Shown here piece by piece: positions 37,046 through 47,098 of a stretch of 64,000 nucleotides of DNA. Made by a program: the position numbers and the translations under genes. Location: the NCBI RefSeq assembly GCF_014652815.1, contig NZ_BMZN01000005.1, positions 2,499 to 66,498 on the forward strand. Reading direction: 5' to 3'. Source of the DNA: Alcaligenes pakistanensis (GTDB lineage Bacteria > Pseudomonadota > Gammaproteobacteria > Burkholderiales > Burkholderiaceae_B). Position 1 is the stretch's first letter, and each line of letters opens with the position of its first letter. A model generated the notes under the pieces. That model had not been told where the DNA came from and ran no database searches. It saw only the letters and a list, made by a program, of their open reading frames with translations.

Positions 37046-37159
37046 GATTTACTGCAAAAATCTGCCCTAAACTGCTTGATTGACAACAGTTTTTTTGAAT
37101 TCAGGGGGATTGACCTGCCAAGCCACATCAAGAAAACTGATACTAAAATCGGGTTTTAA

Positions 37160-38002
37160 TTATGCGGACTTATTTACAAAACGCGCGACATACTCGTTCA
37201 CGGGCTCGTCCCGAATTTGTGTTGGCGTGCCACTTTGCTCTACCCGTCCTTCGCGCAAAACCACAATATGCTGCCCCAAACGCAAAGCTTCATCGATATC
37301 GTGAGTAATGAAGACGATGGTTTTCTTCAGGCTCTGCTGCAAGCGCAATAACTCGTCCTGCATCTCGTAGCGAATCAAAGGATCCAGCGCCGAGAAAGCC
37401 TCATCCATCAACAAGATATCGGCATCCACGGCTAGCGCTCGAGCCAATCCTACCCGCTGCTGCATTCCGCCCGACAGCTCGTCAGGGTAATTATCGGCAT
37501 AGTCTTGCAAGCCCACTCGCTCCAGCCACTGCTGGGCCTGTACACGCGTTTGCTGGGGTTTGTCGCCACGGACCTCAAGCCCAAACCCCACATTCTCGGC
37601 TACCGTCAGGTGAGGCAACAAACCAAAGGCCTGGAATACCATGCTGATTCCATAACGCCGGAACTGCCGCAGGCTGGCCATATCCAGTTGCAGGATGTCC
37701 TGCCCGTCCACCCATACTTGCCCGGCACTAGGGTCGATCAAACGATTGATATGTCGTACCAAGGTCGATTTGCCAGAACCCGACAAACCCATGACGCAGG
37801 AGATCTGCTGCGCGGGAAAACAAGCATTCACTCCGGCCAAACCCACAATGCAATCGGTCTGCTTTTGTACGGCCTGTTTATCAAGTCCCTGTTTCAGGAG
37901 CTCCACCGCCTCGGTAGCGCGATTACCAAAAACTTTATAGACGTCTCGCAGTTCGATCTTGCAGGCGGTCTGCTCGCTACTCGTGCTCGATACCGTACTC
38001 AT
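37160..38002 (-). CDS. Glycine betaine/choline-type ABC transporter ATP-binding protein
   Basis: A 280-residue ATPase of the ProV/OpuAA class. It has Walker A GLSGSGKSTLVRHINRLIDP, signature LSGGMQQRVGLARAL, Walker B ILLMDEAFSALDPLIR and the FITHDIDEALRLG switch. A CBS-domain tail as in ProV is absent. It overlaps the upstream permease/binding-protein gene by 4 nt. The pair forms an osmolyte importer inserted between rpsJ and rplC. Confidence 0.9.
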   Translation of the reverse strand: MSTVSSTSSEQTACKIELRDVYKVFGNRATEAVELLKQGLDKQAVQKQTDCIVGLAGVNACFPAQQISCVMGLSGSGKSTLVRHINRLIDPSAGQVWVDGQDILQLDMASLRQFRRYGISMVFQAFGLLPHLTVAENVGFGLEVRGDKPQQTRVQAQQWLERVGLQDYADNYPDELSGGMQQRVGLARALAVDADILLMDEAFSALDPLIRYEMQDELLRLQQSLKKTIVFITHDIDEALRLGQHIVVLREGRVEQSGTPTQIRDEPVNEYVARFVNKSA

Positions 38003-39933
38003 GCTTGCCTCCTGACCCGACGACGATGACGCTGGGAGCGCCCAAACGATTGGGAAATGCGGTCAATGACAATGGCCAGAATCACAATCGCCACCCCGGC
38101 TTGTAAACCACGGCCTATATCCAGTGTCTGAATCCCGGCCAGCACATCCTCACCCAAACCTTGGGCGCCGATCATGGAAGCGACTACCACCATGGACAGC
38201 GCCATCATGGTTGTTTGATTGATCCCAGCCATGATGCTGGGTCGCGCCAAGGGCAAGGTAACTTTAGTCAGCATTTGCCAGCGCGTGACGCCATATGCCT
38301 GCGCGGCTTCCATCACGTGTTTGTCTACCTGCCGCAACCCCAGACTGGTCAGGCGGATCAGTGGCGGGACTGCATAAACAACCGTCGCCAGGACAGCGGG
38401 CACTTTACCCAATCCGAATAACATCAGCACCGGAATCAAGTACACAAAGCTGGGCATGGTTTGCATTACGTCCAGCACGGGCGTTAATACCTTTCGCAGC
38501 AGACGGCTGCGGGCACTGAGAATCCCAAGTGGAACGCCAATCAAGACGGAAAACACCGTAGCGACCAAGACCAGTGTGAAGGTCTGCATCAGCTTGTCCC
38601 ATAAGCCCATCGCACCAATCAGATACAAGCCGGCAACATAAAGCAGCACAGGTACAAAGCGGCGTTGCCCCCACCAGGCCAACAAACCCGTCAAGGCCAG
38701 AATCGCCCAGGCAGGCACCTGCTGTAACACTCGCTCTACCGGCAAAATCGCATGCGTCAGGATCCAGGCACTGATCTGACGGAACCCCGTGCCCCAGTCT
38801 TGTACTGCGGCCAACAACTGGCGATTCACCCAATCTGCTGCCGACCACTGTGGGAAAAAGCCGGACTGTACCGCGCGCACCGTTTTTGTTTCTTGAGGTG
38901 CTAGGGTCGCCTGCAGACGATCGGCCTGAGCCACCGGCATCCAACTACGCCACTGCTCAGGATTCTCCTTCAAGAACTTCTGTACCTGCGTGCTTGCGTT
39001 CTGCCCGCCTTCCGTCATACCCAGAATGATGGTGTTCATCTGTTCGGGTTCCAACCGGATCTTCTCAAACAGAGTCACCAGATCGGGATGAGACTGAACA
39101 AAGGGAGTCGAGGCGGCTACGCCAATCTGCGCCAGGATGAAGTCTGTCGGACAGATCTTGCCTTTACCCGAGACGGCGGCCTCCCAGCAGCCCTCATTGA
39201 AAGGAGCGCTGACCAGTTTCTTGAAAGAATACTTGGCCATCAAGCCCGCGGGCTGCCAATAGTAGAAGAGGATAGGCTCACGCCTGTCATAGGCAGCGCT
39301 AATTGCCGCGTCCAGAGCCGCGCCGGTGCCGGGCCGGAAATTTTGATAATGCTCGCCCAGGCCATAGAGATCGAACAGACGGCTATTAAAGGTTTCACAT
39401 ACCCAGCCAGAGGGGCAATTATAAAAGCGGCCCTTGCCAGGCTGCTCCGGATCACTAAAGACCGTGGCATAGCGTCCCAGATCCTCGACTGTCCGCAGAT
39501 CGGGGGCTACTGGCTTGATACCTTTTGCCGGGTCGCCATCGACCACATAGTCCGGGACATACCAGCCCTGCTCGGCCCCACCCATCAAGGTATTGCCAAT
39601 CACCTGCACCTGACCGGCTTTAATTGCCTTTTCGATAATCTCGGTTCGCCCGGACCAGATCTCGCCAATTACTTGAATATCATTTTGCGCCAGTGCACTT
39701 TCCAGAGCTGCCGAGGAACCTGGCACCCGTTCGGTCTTGCAACCGTAGGCCTTCTCCAGGATCTGTTGATACAGCTCAGTGCTAAATGCCGCACTTTCCC
39801 AGCTCAAGTCGGCCAGCCGTATGGGTTGATCATCCACACACGCTTGCGCTGATGCACTGCTCCCCCACAGACATAGCCAGAGTGCCAGGAAATACCATAG
39901 GGCCAGGAAAGGCTTTCGTCTCCGATTTATCAT
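37999..39933 (-). CDS. Fused substrate-binding protein and permease of a glycine betaine/choline-type ABC importer
   Basis: A 644-residue two-domain protein. A signal peptide at 1-31 is followed by an OpuAC/ProX-like binding domain (about 33-345). Several Trp/Tyr-bearing stretches could form the aromatic cage for quaternary amines (LADLSWESAAF, GGAEQGWYVPDYVV, FYYWQPAGLM). A permease domain (about 400-630) follows, with VTRWQMLTKVTLPLARPSIM as its coupling loop. The binding domain is N-terminal to the permease, the reverse of the Lactococcus OpuABC fusion. It probably imports betaine or choline; the substrate is inferred. Confidence 0.88.
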   Translation of the reverse strand: MINRRRKPFLALWYFLALWLCLWGSSASAQACVDDQPIRLADLSWESAAFSTELYQQILEKAYGCKTERVPGSSAALESALAQNDIQVIGEIWSGRTEIIEKAIKAGQVQVIGNTLMGGAEQGWYVPDYVVDGDPAKGIKPVAPDLRTVEDLGRYATVFSDPEQPGKGRFYNCPSGWVCETFNSRLFDLYGLGEHYQNFRPGTGAALDAAISAAYDRREPILFYYWQPAGLMAKYSFKKLVSAPFNEGCWEAAVSGKGKICPTDFILAQIGVAASTPFVQSHPDLVTLFEKIRLEPEQMNTIILGMTEGGQNASTQVQKFLKENPEQWRSWMPVAQADRLQATLAPQETKTVRAVQSGFFPQWSAADWVNRQLLAAVQDWGTGFRQISAWILTHAILPVERVLQQVPAWAILALTGLLAWWGQRRFVPVLLYVAGLYLIGAMGLWDKLMQTFTLVLVATVFSVLIGVPLGILSARSRLLRKVLTPVLDVMQTMPSFVYLIPVLMLFGLGKVPAVLATVVYAVPPLIRLTSLGLRQVDKHVMEAAQAYGVTRWQMLTKVTLPLARPSIMAGINQTTMMALSMVVVASMIGAQGLGEDVLAGIQTLDIGRGLQAGVAIVILAIVIDRISQSFGRSQRHRRRVRRQA

Positions 39934-40141
39934 TTTTGTCCTCCTTCAACCCTGCCCATCGTCGCATTTGTTCCCGGGTCAAAGTGTGTCCGGTCGTAAA
40001 AAACAAACCAAAACCCGCTTTATCCAAAATCAACGCCGTGATGAACCAGCCGTGAAGGGCCAGAAAGCCAACCTCTTGCTCTGTTCAGGGAAAACGAGCA
40101 ATCGCCGTATCATCATCAACATCAAAAGCAAATTTACGGAC

Positions 40142-40170
40142 AAAAAAAAACGCCATGCTATTGCATGGCG
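40142..40170 (-). terminator. Intrinsic terminator after rpsJ
   Basis: On the minus strand CGCCATGC and GCATGGCG (8 bp, loop of 4) are followed by nine T (40150-40142). It starts about 36 nt after the rpsJ stop, so transcription should not run from rpsJ into the importer genes and rplC. Confidence 0.92.
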
Positions 40171-40205
40171 TTTTCTTCAATGTATCTCGAACAGCTAAGC
40201 AGAAA

Positions 40206-40517
40206 TTACTGCAGAGCGATTTCGACGTCTACACCTGCTGGCAAATCCAGACGCATCAGAGCGTCGACGGTCTTATCGGTAGGATCGACAATGTCCATCA
40301 AGCGCTGGTGGGTACGCATTTCAAACTGATCGCGCGATGTCTTGTTGACGTGCGGCGAACGCAGAATGTCGTAGCGACGGATACGTGTTGGCAGTGGTAC
40401 TGGACCACGAACAACAGCGCCGGTGCGCTTAGCGGTTTCTACGATCTCAGCAGCAGACTGATCGATCAACTTGTAATCGTAAGCCTTCAGACGGATGCGG
40501 ATTTTCTGGTTTTTCAT
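40206..40517 (-). CDS. rpsJ: 30S ribosomal protein S10
   Basis: A 103-residue protein, [20 protein letters not shown] with [20 protein letters not shown], the standard S10 sequence and length. S10 is also NusE in transcription antitermination. It stands alone between tuf and the importer genes, with terminators on both sides, instead of leading rplC-rplD. Confidence 0.97.
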   Translation of the reverse strand: MKNQKIRIRLKAYDYKLIDQSAAEIVETAKRTGAVVRGPVPLPTRIRRYDILRSPHVNKTSRDQFEMRTHQRLMDIVDPTDKTVDALMRLDLPAGVDVEIALQ

Positions 40518-40589
40518 GGGTAATCCTAAAGAACGATATAAGTGGGGCTTTTTAGCAATGACATCCAGAATTCCGGATTAACTCACTGT

Positions 40590-40610
40590 AAAAAATCCCC
40601 TTTTTGGGGG
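40590..40610 (-). terminator. Terminator-like hairpin between tuf and rpsJ
   Basis: On the minus strand CCCCC, AAAAA, GGGG, A, then six T. The stem is only 4-5 bp but all GC. A second upstream hairpin (TTGCAGCGG/CCGCTGCAA, about 40624-40657) lies just after the tuf stop. Together they suggest termination or attenuation between tuf and rpsJ. Confidence 0.6.
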
Positions 40611-40667
40611 TAGTGAAGCAAAGTTGCAGCGGTAAGGCTTACACCTTCCCGCTGCAATCTAGGCCTA

Positions 40668-41858
40668 TTACTTCAGGATCTTAGCCACAACACCAGCGCC
40701 AACGGTACGGCCGCCTTCGCGAATAGCGAAGCGCAGACCTTCTTCCATGGCGATAGGAGCGATCAGGGACACTTTCATCGAGATGTTGTCGCCTGGCAGA
40801 ACCATTTCTTTGTCTTCTGGCAATTCGATCGTACCGGTCACGTCAGTCGTACGGAAGTAGAACTGAGGACGGTAGCCCTTGAAGAAAGGAGTGTGACGAC
40901 CACCTTCTTCTTTGGACAGAATGTACACTTCGGCGTCGAAGTCTGTGTGTGGCTTGATCGAGCCGGGCTTGGCCAAAACTTGACCACGCTCAACGTCTTC
41001 ACGCTTGGTACCACGCAGCAACAGACCGACGTTATCGCCAGCTTCGCCTTGGTCCAGCAATTTGCGGAACATTTCAACGCCGGTACAAATAGTCTTGACC
41101 GTGTCTTTGATACCCACGATTTCGATTTCTTCGCCGACTTTAACGATACCGCGCTCAATACGACCGGTCACAACCGTACCACGACCGGAGATCGAGAACA
41201 CGTCTTCCACAGGCATCAAGAATGCACCGTCAACGGCACGCTCTGGCGTAGGAATGTAGTTGTCCAGCGCTTCGGCCAAAGCCAAAACAGCTTGGCTGCC
41301 CAATGGGCCTTCGTCGCCTTCCAGAGCCAGCTTGGCCGAACCCTTGATGATCGGGGTGTCGTCGCCGGGGAAGTCGTACTTGGACAAGAGCTCGCGCACT
41401 TCCATTTCGACCAGTTCGATCAGCTCTTCGTCATCCACCATGTCGGCCTTGTTCAGGAACACGATGATGTAAGGAACGCCAACCTGACGGCTCAGCAAGA
41501 TGTGCTCACGAGTCTGGGGCATAGGACCGTCAGCGGCCGAACACACCAAGATCGCGCCGTCCATCTGGGCAGCACCGGTAATCATGTTTTTGACGTAGTC
41601 AGCGTGACCGGGGCAGTCAACGTGTGCGTAGTGGCGAGCAGGCGTCTCGTACTCAACGTGCGAGGTGCTGATAGTGATACCACGTGCTTTTTCTTCAGGG
41701 GCGTTGTCGATCTGCGAGTAATCGCGCGCTTCACCGCCGAATGCCTTAGCCAAAACCGTGCAGATTGCAGCGGTCAGAGTGGTTTTACCGTGATCAACGT
41801 GACCGATTGTGCCGACGTTAACGTGCGGTTTGGTCCGTTCGAATTTACCTTTTGCCAT
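40668..41858 (-). CDS. tuf: Elongation factor Tu
   Basis: A 396-residue GTPase that delivers aminoacyl-tRNA. The start at 41858 gives [41 protein letters not shown] and NKADMVDD are the G motifs, and the protein ends [15 protein letters not shown]. It follows tRNA-Thr, tRNA-Gly and tRNA-Tyr as tufB does in E. coli, but it is followed by rpsJ as tufA is in most proteobacteria. Confidence 0.98.
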   Translation of the reverse strand: MAKGKFERTKPHVNVGTIGHVDHGKTTLTAAICTVLAKAFGGEARDYSQIDNAPEEKARGITISTSHVEYETPARHYAHVDCPGHADYVKNMITGAAQMDGAILVCSAADGPMPQTREHILLSRQVGVPYIIVFLNKADMVDDEELIELVEMEVRELLSKYDFPGDDTPIIKGSAKLALEGDEGPLGSQAVLALAEALDNYIPTPERAVDGAFLMPVEDVFSISGRGTVVTGRIERGIVKVGEEIEIVGIKDTVKTICTGVEMFRKLLDQGEAGDNVGLLLRGTKREDVERGQVLAKPGSIKPHTDFDAEVYILSKEEGGRHTPFFKGYRPQFYFRTTDVTGTIELPEDKEMVLPGDNISMKVSLIAPIAMEEGLRFAIREGGRTVGAGVVAKILK

Positions 41859-41900
41859 AGCAGACTCCTGAAGGGAGAAGCGATATAGAGATGAGGGGTG

Positions 41901-41976
<76 letters not shown>

Positions 41977-42014
41977 TTCAACTTCGACTAAGAAAAGCCA
42001 AAGATTTTAAAACC

Positions 42015-42088
42015 TGGAGCGGGTGAAGGGGATCGAACCCTCGTCTTAAGCTTGGAAGGCTTCTGCTCTACCATTGAGCTACACCCGC
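42015..42088 (-). tRNA. tRNA-Gly (anticodon TCC)
   Basis: A 74-nt gene with encoded CCA. The acceptor stem is GCGGGTG/CACCCGC, the anticodon loop CTTCCAA carries TCC, and the T-loop has GTTCGATCC. It lies 38 bp from tRNA-Thr, in the tufB-type tRNA cluster. Confidence 0.96.
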
Positions 42089-42144
42089 AGACTTTTCTTC
42101 ACCCTCTCCTAAAGTTGCCTTGCTGGCGAACTTTAGAAAAATGC

Positions 42145-42231
42145 TGGTGGTGGGAGTTGGATTCGAACCAACGTAGACGCAGGGTCAACAGATTTACAGT
42201 CTGCCTCCTTTAACCACTCGGACATCCCACC
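42145..42231 (-). tRNA. tRNA-Tyr (anticodon GTA)
   Basis: An 87-nt class II tRNA with a long variable arm and encoded CCA. The acceptor stem is GGTGGGA/TCCCACC and the anticodon loop ACTGTAAATC contains GTA. It is the first gene of the tRNA-tuf transcript, just downstream of a strong promoter. Confidence 0.96.
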
Positions 42232-42246
42232 CTGAGCGAAAATCGA

Positions 42247-42275
42247 ATTATGGACATGTTTCCGTAACTCGTCAA
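42247..42275 (-). promoter_or_regulatory. Strong sigma-70 promoter for the tRNA-tuf operon
   Basis: TTGACG (42275-42270) and CATAAT (42252-42247) with a 17-bp spacer, followed within about 15 nt by the 5' end of tRNA-Tyr. An AT-rich stretch with an A run (about 42300-42320) lies upstream and could act as an UP element. Confidence 0.85.
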
Positions 42276-42630
42276 GCCTTTTGGGTCAAAAACTTAATAA
42301 TTCGATGATTTTTTTTGAAAACCCAGTATTTGAGTGATTTTATCCCTGTTTTATGAGGAATTTCCACTCAGTTTTGAACACTTCAAAAACAGGTAAATTC
42401 GAACGAAATCCGGGTAAACACATAGTTTTTTCTGTATTTTTATGCCTTATTTTTGTAAGCAAACGATACCAATAAGAATTTCGCCTGATTTTCTGCTCGT
42501 CCGAGCATCCTGCCCCTCCCCTTTTAGGACTTGGCTCTGCAATCCATTTTTCTAGCTGGTAGGGATTTACTCGCAAAAAAACCGACTCAAGGTCGGCTTT
42601 TTTGTCTTCTTGCGCTTACGTTGGTACAGC
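42276..42630. other. Intergenic region between tRNA-Tyr promoter and parB, with parB terminator
   Basis: CCGAC and GTCGG at about 42582-42597 form a hairpin with a T run on the minus strand (42581-42575), an intrinsic terminator about 30 nt after the parB stop. The rest is AT-rich upstream DNA for the tRNA promoter. A 78-codon open frame in it (42340-42576) overlaps the terminator and shows no family pattern. Confidence 0.75.
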
Positions 42631-43569
42631 TTAATCGTCGGTTTGTTCCAGCAAAGACGACAAGCCCTGCTTTTCCAACAAAGCATTGAGATGTTCCCAA
42701 CCATGAAAAGCGATCTGCAGCTGCCCTTTATCCTTGGCACCGACCTTTAAAGTCACTTTAGTACCCAGGTGGTCAGACAAAACCTTTTCAAAGCGCTGTA
42801 CATCACCATTCCGGCCAGCTTTGTTTTGCGCTTGTTTGCTGGCAGGCTCATCATCCTCGTGCAAGGCACGGGCGACCAGCTTCTCAGTTTCACGTACCGA
42901 CAAACGACGAGCAATCACCTCGTTAGCCAACATGATCTGACGCGCCGCATCCATGGCCAGCAAAGCACGGGCATGGCCCATATCAATATCACCGGCCAGC
43001 AGCATGATCTGCACAGGCTCAGCCAGGTTGATCAAACGCAGCAGGTTGCTGGTGGTGGACCGTGAGCGGCCAATCGCCTGGGCGGCTTGCTCGTGCGTCA
43101 GACCGAATTCGTCCAGTAAACGCTTGACCCCTTGCGCCTCTTCCAGCGGATTCAAATCTTCACGCTGGATATTCTCGATCAGGGCCATGATGGCGGCGTT
43201 CTCGTCGCCTACCTCGCGCACCAGGACTGGCACTTCTTCCAGACCTGCAATCTGCGATGCGCGAAAGCGACGTTCACCGGCGATGATTTCGTACTTGCCT
43301 TTATCCTTGCCCGACAAAGGGCGCACCAGGATAGGCTGCATCACACCTTGTGCGCGGATGGACTCGGCCAGCTCGTTCAAGGCGCCCTCGTCCATGCGAG
43401 TACGCGGCTGATACACCCCGGCTTTAAGCAGTTTGACGGGCAAACTGGAAGGCGGGCCATCATCAGCCCGAACTTCGCCCTTTTTCCCTATGGTTGCGAT
43501 AGCGCCTGCGTCCGCGCCGAGCAAGGCATCCAAGCCTCGACCTAGACCTTTGGGTTTTCGTGTAGCCAT
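42631..43569 (-). CDS. parB: Chromosome partitioning protein ParB
   Basis: A 312-residue CTP-dependent DNA clamp that loads at parS. The CTP-binding GERRFRASQIAG motif lies near 97-108. The helix-turn-helix is LTHEQAAQAIGRSRSTTSNLLRL, and a C-terminal dimerisation tail follows. Four candidate parS sites lie within 14 kb. It is co-transcribed with parA 29 nt upstream. Confidence 0.96.
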   Translation of the reverse strand: MATRKPKGLGRGLDALLGADAGAIATIGKKGEVRADDGPPSSLPVKLLKAGVYQPRTRMDEGALNELAESIRAQGVMQPILVRPLSGKDKGKYEIIAGERRFRASQIAGLEEVPVLVREVGDENAAIMALIENIQREDLNPLEEAQGVKRLLDEFGLTHEQAAQAIGRSRSTTSNLLRLINLAEPVQIMLLAGDIDMGHARALLAMDAARQIMLANEVIARRLSVRETEKLVARALHEDDEPASKQAQNKAGRNGDVQRFEKVLSDHLGTKVTLKVGAKDKGQLQIAFHGWEHLNALLEKQGLSSLLEQTDD

Positions 43570-43598
43570 GCTTACATTCCTATTGATTCTTGTGTGCC

Positions 43599-44414
43599 TT
43601 ACGCCTTATCGCTGCGGGAGTCTTTCTTCAAGCGCTTGATCAGCTCTTTGCCAAAGTCCATGTAAGCCTTGGCGCCCCGGGAGTTTTTGTCATACACAAT
43701 ACCTGGCATACCGTGGCTTGGCGCTTCAGCCAAACGCACATTACGTGGCACAACTGTCTTGAACACCTTATCGCCAAAGTGCGTCTCGATCTGATTGGAG
43801 ACTTGCTGCTGCAAGGTAACACGACCATCAAACATCACTCGCAGCAAACCAATCAACTGCAAATCCGGGTTGATATTGCGATAGACCCGCTTAACCGTAT
43901 TAACCAAGTCCGACAGCCCTTCCAGCGCAAAGTATTCGCACTGCATAGGGATGATGACCCCATGCGCACTGGCCAGGCCATTAAGCGTCAGCAGTGACAA
44001 GGTAGGTGGGCAATCAATCAGGACAAAGTCGTAATCGTCCAATACTTGAGCAAGCGCCTGTTTGAGTTGTTGCTCGCGCTCCTGCATCTGGATCAGATCG
44101 ATTTCGGCGCCTGACAGCTCCCTATTGGAAGGCAATACGTCATAACCACCTGTTTCAGAACGTATCTTAACGTTAGAAATACTTTCATCACCAATCAGAA
44201 CTTGGTACAGATTGCCGGACAGGTTGTTTTTATCAATACCACTACCCATAGTGGCATTACCCTGGGGATCCAGGTCAATCAATAAAACTTTCTTCTTCAG
44301 TATCGCAAGTGCAGCTGCCAAATTGATAGCTGTGGTTGTTTTTCCGACCCCGCCTTTCTGGTTAGCAATACAAAACACATAGGCACGGGGAGATTTTTCG
44401 TCGTTTTTACTCAT
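43599..44414 (-). CDS. parA: Chromosome partitioning ATPase ParA
   Basis: A 271-residue deviant Walker ATPase that binds the nucleoid. The start at 44414 (MSKNDEKSPRAYVFCIANQK) is preferred to an upstream reading inside rsmG. KGGVGKTTTAINLA is the P-loop with its signature Lys and LLIDLDPQGNAT the A' motif. It begins 2 nt after the rsmG stop. Confidence 0.96.
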   Translation of the reverse strand: MSKNDEKSPRAYVFCIANQKGGVGKTTTAINLAAALAILKKKVLLIDLDPQGNATMGSGIDKNNLSGNLYQVLIGDESISNVKIRSETGGYDVLPSNRELSGAEIDLIQMQEREQQLKQALAQVLDDYDFVLIDCPPTLSLLTLNGLASAHGVIIPMQCEYFALEGLSDLVNTVKRVYRNINPDLQLIGLLRVMFDGRVTLQQQVSNQIETHFGDKVFKTVVPRNVRLAEAPSHGMPGIVYDKNSRGAKAYMDFGKELIKRLKKDSRSDKA

Positions 44415-44416
44415 GA

Positions 44417-45088
44417 TTATCCTTGCTGCACCAACCACACTAGACAACGCTGTGCTTCTAGCTCCGGTACAGTTAATGATTCTATTCGCTCGACCTGCCA
44501 ATTACTTTCAGATTGCAATGCGGCTATTTCCATATCGGGCACTTTACCCTTCATAGCTGCAATGCGCCCACCTGGGCGCACATGCCTACCTGCCAAATTT
44601 ACAAAATCAAGCAGCGAAGAAAAAGCTCGGGAAACCACAATATCAGCCTGCATGGGTTCCTGCTGCTCTACACGAACGTGCATTGCCGACAAATTGGGCA
44701 GGCTCAATACCCCAACCATTTGCCGAACAAATGCCATTTTTTTCTCGACAGCATCAATGCAGGTAATGTTCCACGTGGAACATGAAGCTGCCAAAACAAC
44801 TCCCGGCAACCCAGCTCCTGAACCCACATCCACAATCCGCACAGATTTTTGAGCTGTTTGAGGGGCGCTATCCAGGTACTGCTGGAAAGGTCGAACAATC
44901 GACAGACTATCAAAAATATGTTGCACCAGCATTTGATCTGGGTCACGCAGAGCGGTCAGATTATAAGTGCGGTTCCAACGCTGCAACTGATTTATATAAT
45001 CCAGCAGCTTGCGAACCAAGTCTGGGTTCTGACTCAGACCCAAATCCAGCAAGGCCTGATTCAGGCGTTTAGAAAAAATATCGCTCAT
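44417..45088 (-). CDS. rsmG: 16S rRNA (guanine527-N7)-methyltransferase
   Basis: A 223-residue SAM-dependent methyltransferase. Motif I is [15 protein letters not shown], and the N-terminal [21 protein letters not shown] is diagnostic of the GidB family. It overlaps mnmG by 4 nt. A perfect parS palindrome (44767-44782) is embedded in its coding sequence. Confidence 0.95.
   Translation of the reverse strand: MSDIFSKRLNQALLDLGLSQNPDLVRKLLDYINQLQRWNRTYNLTALRDPDQMLVQHIFDSLSIVRPFQQYLDSAPQTAQKSVRIVDVGSGAGLPGVVLAASCSTWNITCIDAVEKKMAFVRQMVGVLSLPNLSAMHVRVEQQEPMQADIVVSRAFSSLLDFVNLAGRHVRPGGRIAAMKGKVPDMEIAALQSESNWQVERIESLTVPELEAQRCLVWLVQQG
44767..44782. promoter_or_regulatory. parS site inside rsmG
   Basis: TGTTCCACGTGGAACA is a perfect 16-bp palindrome fitting the chromosomal ParB site consensus TGTTNCACGTGNAACA. 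It lies within the rsmG coding sequence. Confidence 0.92.
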
Positions 45089-47001
45089 GCCGTATGTTTA
45101 TTTTTTTGCCTGCGTTTCAGATGTACCAACAATAAGGAAACCGCAGCTGGTGTTACACCCTGAACACGCCCAGCCTGGCCAACAGTCAAAGGCTTGGCCG
45201 CCTTTAAACGCTGGCGCACTTCAATCGACAATCCTTTGATGTCGTCGTAGTCCATATCTTCAGGGATAGCCTGCTCTTCCAGAGCCGCTTGGCGAGTAAC
45301 CTCATCCTGCTGACGCGCCACATAGCCCGCATACTTGACCTGAATTTCCACTTGCTCAACGTGCACTGGATCATCTAGCCCAGGGCCAGCAACAGAATGG
45401 CCTTGATCGTTCAGTACCGCCATCAGTTTCGAGTAGTCCACCTCAGGGCGCTTCAACAAATCAAAAAAGGAGTACTCGCGTTCAATATTTTTACCTAACA
45501 ATGCTTGTGCCTGTTCAGCAGGCAGGCTACGAGGATTAACCCAAGTGCCTTTCAAGCGTTCTATTTCACGTGCGACAGCATCACGCTTACGGTTGAAATG
45601 ATCCCAACGGGCGTCATCCACCAGGCCCAGTTCACGCCCCATTTCGGTCAGACGTTGATCTGCATTATCTTCGCGCAAGCTCAGACGGTACTCAGCACGA
45701 GAGGTAAACATACGGTAAGGCTCGGTCACCCCACGGGTGATCAAATCATCCACCAAGACACCCAGATAGGCTTCGTTACGACGGGGATACCATTGCTCTT
45801 TTTCTCGTGCCAAACGCGCTGCATTCACCCCGGCCAGCAAACCTTGAGCAGCCGCCTCTTCGTAACCAGTTGTACCGTTGATTTGACCAGCAAAGAACAA
45901 ACCACGAATCTGTTTGGTTTCCAGAGTTGGGTACAAGGATCGAGGATCAAAGTAATCGTATTCAATCGCGTAGCCCGGGCGCATAATGCGCGCATTTTCT
46001 AAACCAGGCAGACTGCGCACCATCGCTAATTGAATATCAAAAGGCAGGCTGGTGGAGACGCCGTTTGGATAAATCTCAGTGCTACTTAAGCCCTCGGGCT
46101 CCAGAAAAACCTGATGGCTATTCTTATCCGCGAAACGATGAATCTTGTCTTCAATAGACGGGCAGTAGCGCGGGCCTATACCTTCAATCGTCCCCTGGTC
46201 GCTATACATAGGCGAACGGTCTAAACCGGAACGAATGATTTCGTGAGTACGCTCATTGGTATGGGTTACCCAGCACGGCATTTGTCGGGGATGCATGGAT
46301 ACATCCCCCATATACGAAAAGACCGGAATAGGATCGCTATCCCCAGGCTGCACTTCCAGCTGGGAAAAATCAATCGTATTGGCGTCGATACGTGGAGGCG
46401 TCCCCGTCTTTAATCGTCCTTGCGGTAACTTCAATTCACGCAGACGATGTGCCAGGCTAATGGACGGTGGATCCCCTGCCCGGCCGGCAGAGTAATTATT
46501 CAAGCCCACATGGACCAGACCGTTCAAAAAAGTACCCGCAGTTAAAACTACAGACTTGGCTTTGAACTCCAATCCAATTTTAGTTACCGCACCAACAACA
46601 CGATCGCCTTCCACAATCAAGTCTTCAACCGACTGCTGGAACACCATTAAATTAGCTTGGTTTTGCAGAACCTGCCGGATCGCCTTGCGATACAAGGAAC
46701 GATCAGCCTGGGCACGCGTAGCCCGAACAGCAGGGCCTTTAGAACCATTCAAGGTGCGAAATTGTATGCCTGCGTAGTCAGTGGCCAGCGCCATTGCCCC
46801 GCCCAGAGCATCGACCTCTTTAACCAGATGCCCCTTGCCAATGCCCCCAATAGAAGGGTTGCAAGACATCTGCCCAAGGGTATCCATATTATGGGTTAGC
46901 AGTAAGGTAGACACGCCGGTTCGAGCTGCCGCTAAAGCCGCTTCGGTACCAGCATGTCCGCCGCCTATGACAATAACGTCAAACTCTTCGGGATAAATCA
47001 T
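45085..47001 (-). CDS. mnmG: tRNA uridine-5-carboxymethylaminomethyl synthesis protein MnmG
   Basis: A 638-residue FAD protein that, with MnmE, modifies the wobble uridine of certain tRNAs. The dinucleotide fold is [20 protein letters not shown], and [16 protein letters not shown] and [15 protein letters not shown] are MnmG signatures. It heads the mnmG-rsmG-parA-parB operon, which reads away from the putative origin. Two parS sites and a DnaA box lie within 130 bp upstream of its start. Confidence 0.97.
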   Translation of the reverse strand: MIYPEEFDVIVIGGGHAGTEAALAAARTGVSTLLLTHNMDTLGQMSCNPSIGGIGKGHLVKEVDALGGAMALATDYAGIQFRTLNGSKGPAVRATRAQADRSLYRKAIRQVLQNQANLMVFQQSVEDLIVEGDRVVGAVTKIGLEFKAKSVVLTAGTFLNGLVHVGLNNYSAGRAGDPPSISLAHRLRELKLPQGRLKTGTPPRIDANTIDFSQLEVQPGDSDPIPVFSYMGDVSMHPRQMPCWVTHTNERTHEIIRSGLDRSPMYSDQGTIEGIGPRYCPSIEDKIHRFADKNSHQVFLEPEGLSSTEIYPNGVSTSLPFDIQLAMVRSLPGLENARIMRPGYAIEYDYFDPRSLYPTLETKQIRGLFFAGQINGTTGYEEAAAQGLLAGVNAARLAREKEQWYPRRNEAYLGVLVDDLITRGVTEPYRMFTSRAEYRLSLREDNADQRLTEMGRELGLVDDARWDHFNRKRDAVAREIERLKGTWVNPRSLPAEQAQALLGKNIEREYSFFDLLKRPEVDYSKLMAVLNDQGHSVAGPGLDDPVHVEQVEIQVKYAGYVARQQDEVTRQAALEEQAIPEDMDYDDIKGLSIEVRQRLKAAKPLTVGQAGRVQGVTPAAVSLLLVHLKRRQKNKHTA

Positions 47002-47051
47002 GTCAGAACAGCTTAAAAGTAAAAACCAATTATACGATTACCAGCGGCGTA

Positions 47052-47067
47052 TGTTCCACGTGAAACA
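47052..47067. promoter_or_regulatory. parS site upstream of mnmG (first)
   Basis: TGTTCCACGTGAAACA matches the ParB consensus with one break in symmetry (C versus A at the outer variable position). Confidence 0.92.
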
Positions 47068-47082
47068 TATGGAACCACTATC

Positions 47083-47098
47083 TGTTCCACGTGGAACA
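47083..47098. promoter_or_regulatory. parS site upstream of mnmG (second)
   Basis: TGTTCCACGTGGAACA, a perfect palindrome 31 bp from the previous site. Both lie within 100 bp upstream of the mnmG start, so ParB may affect transcription of its own operon. Confidence 0.93.

Noticed and set aside
39830-40033. 67-codon frame upstream of the betaine-type importer
   Set aside because: It overlaps the importer start in another frame and has no ribosome binding site. It is more likely part of the importer promoter region.
42340-42576. 78-codon minus-strand frame between tRNA-Tyr and parB
   Set aside because: It lies in AT-rich promoter DNA, overlaps the parB terminator and shows no family pattern.
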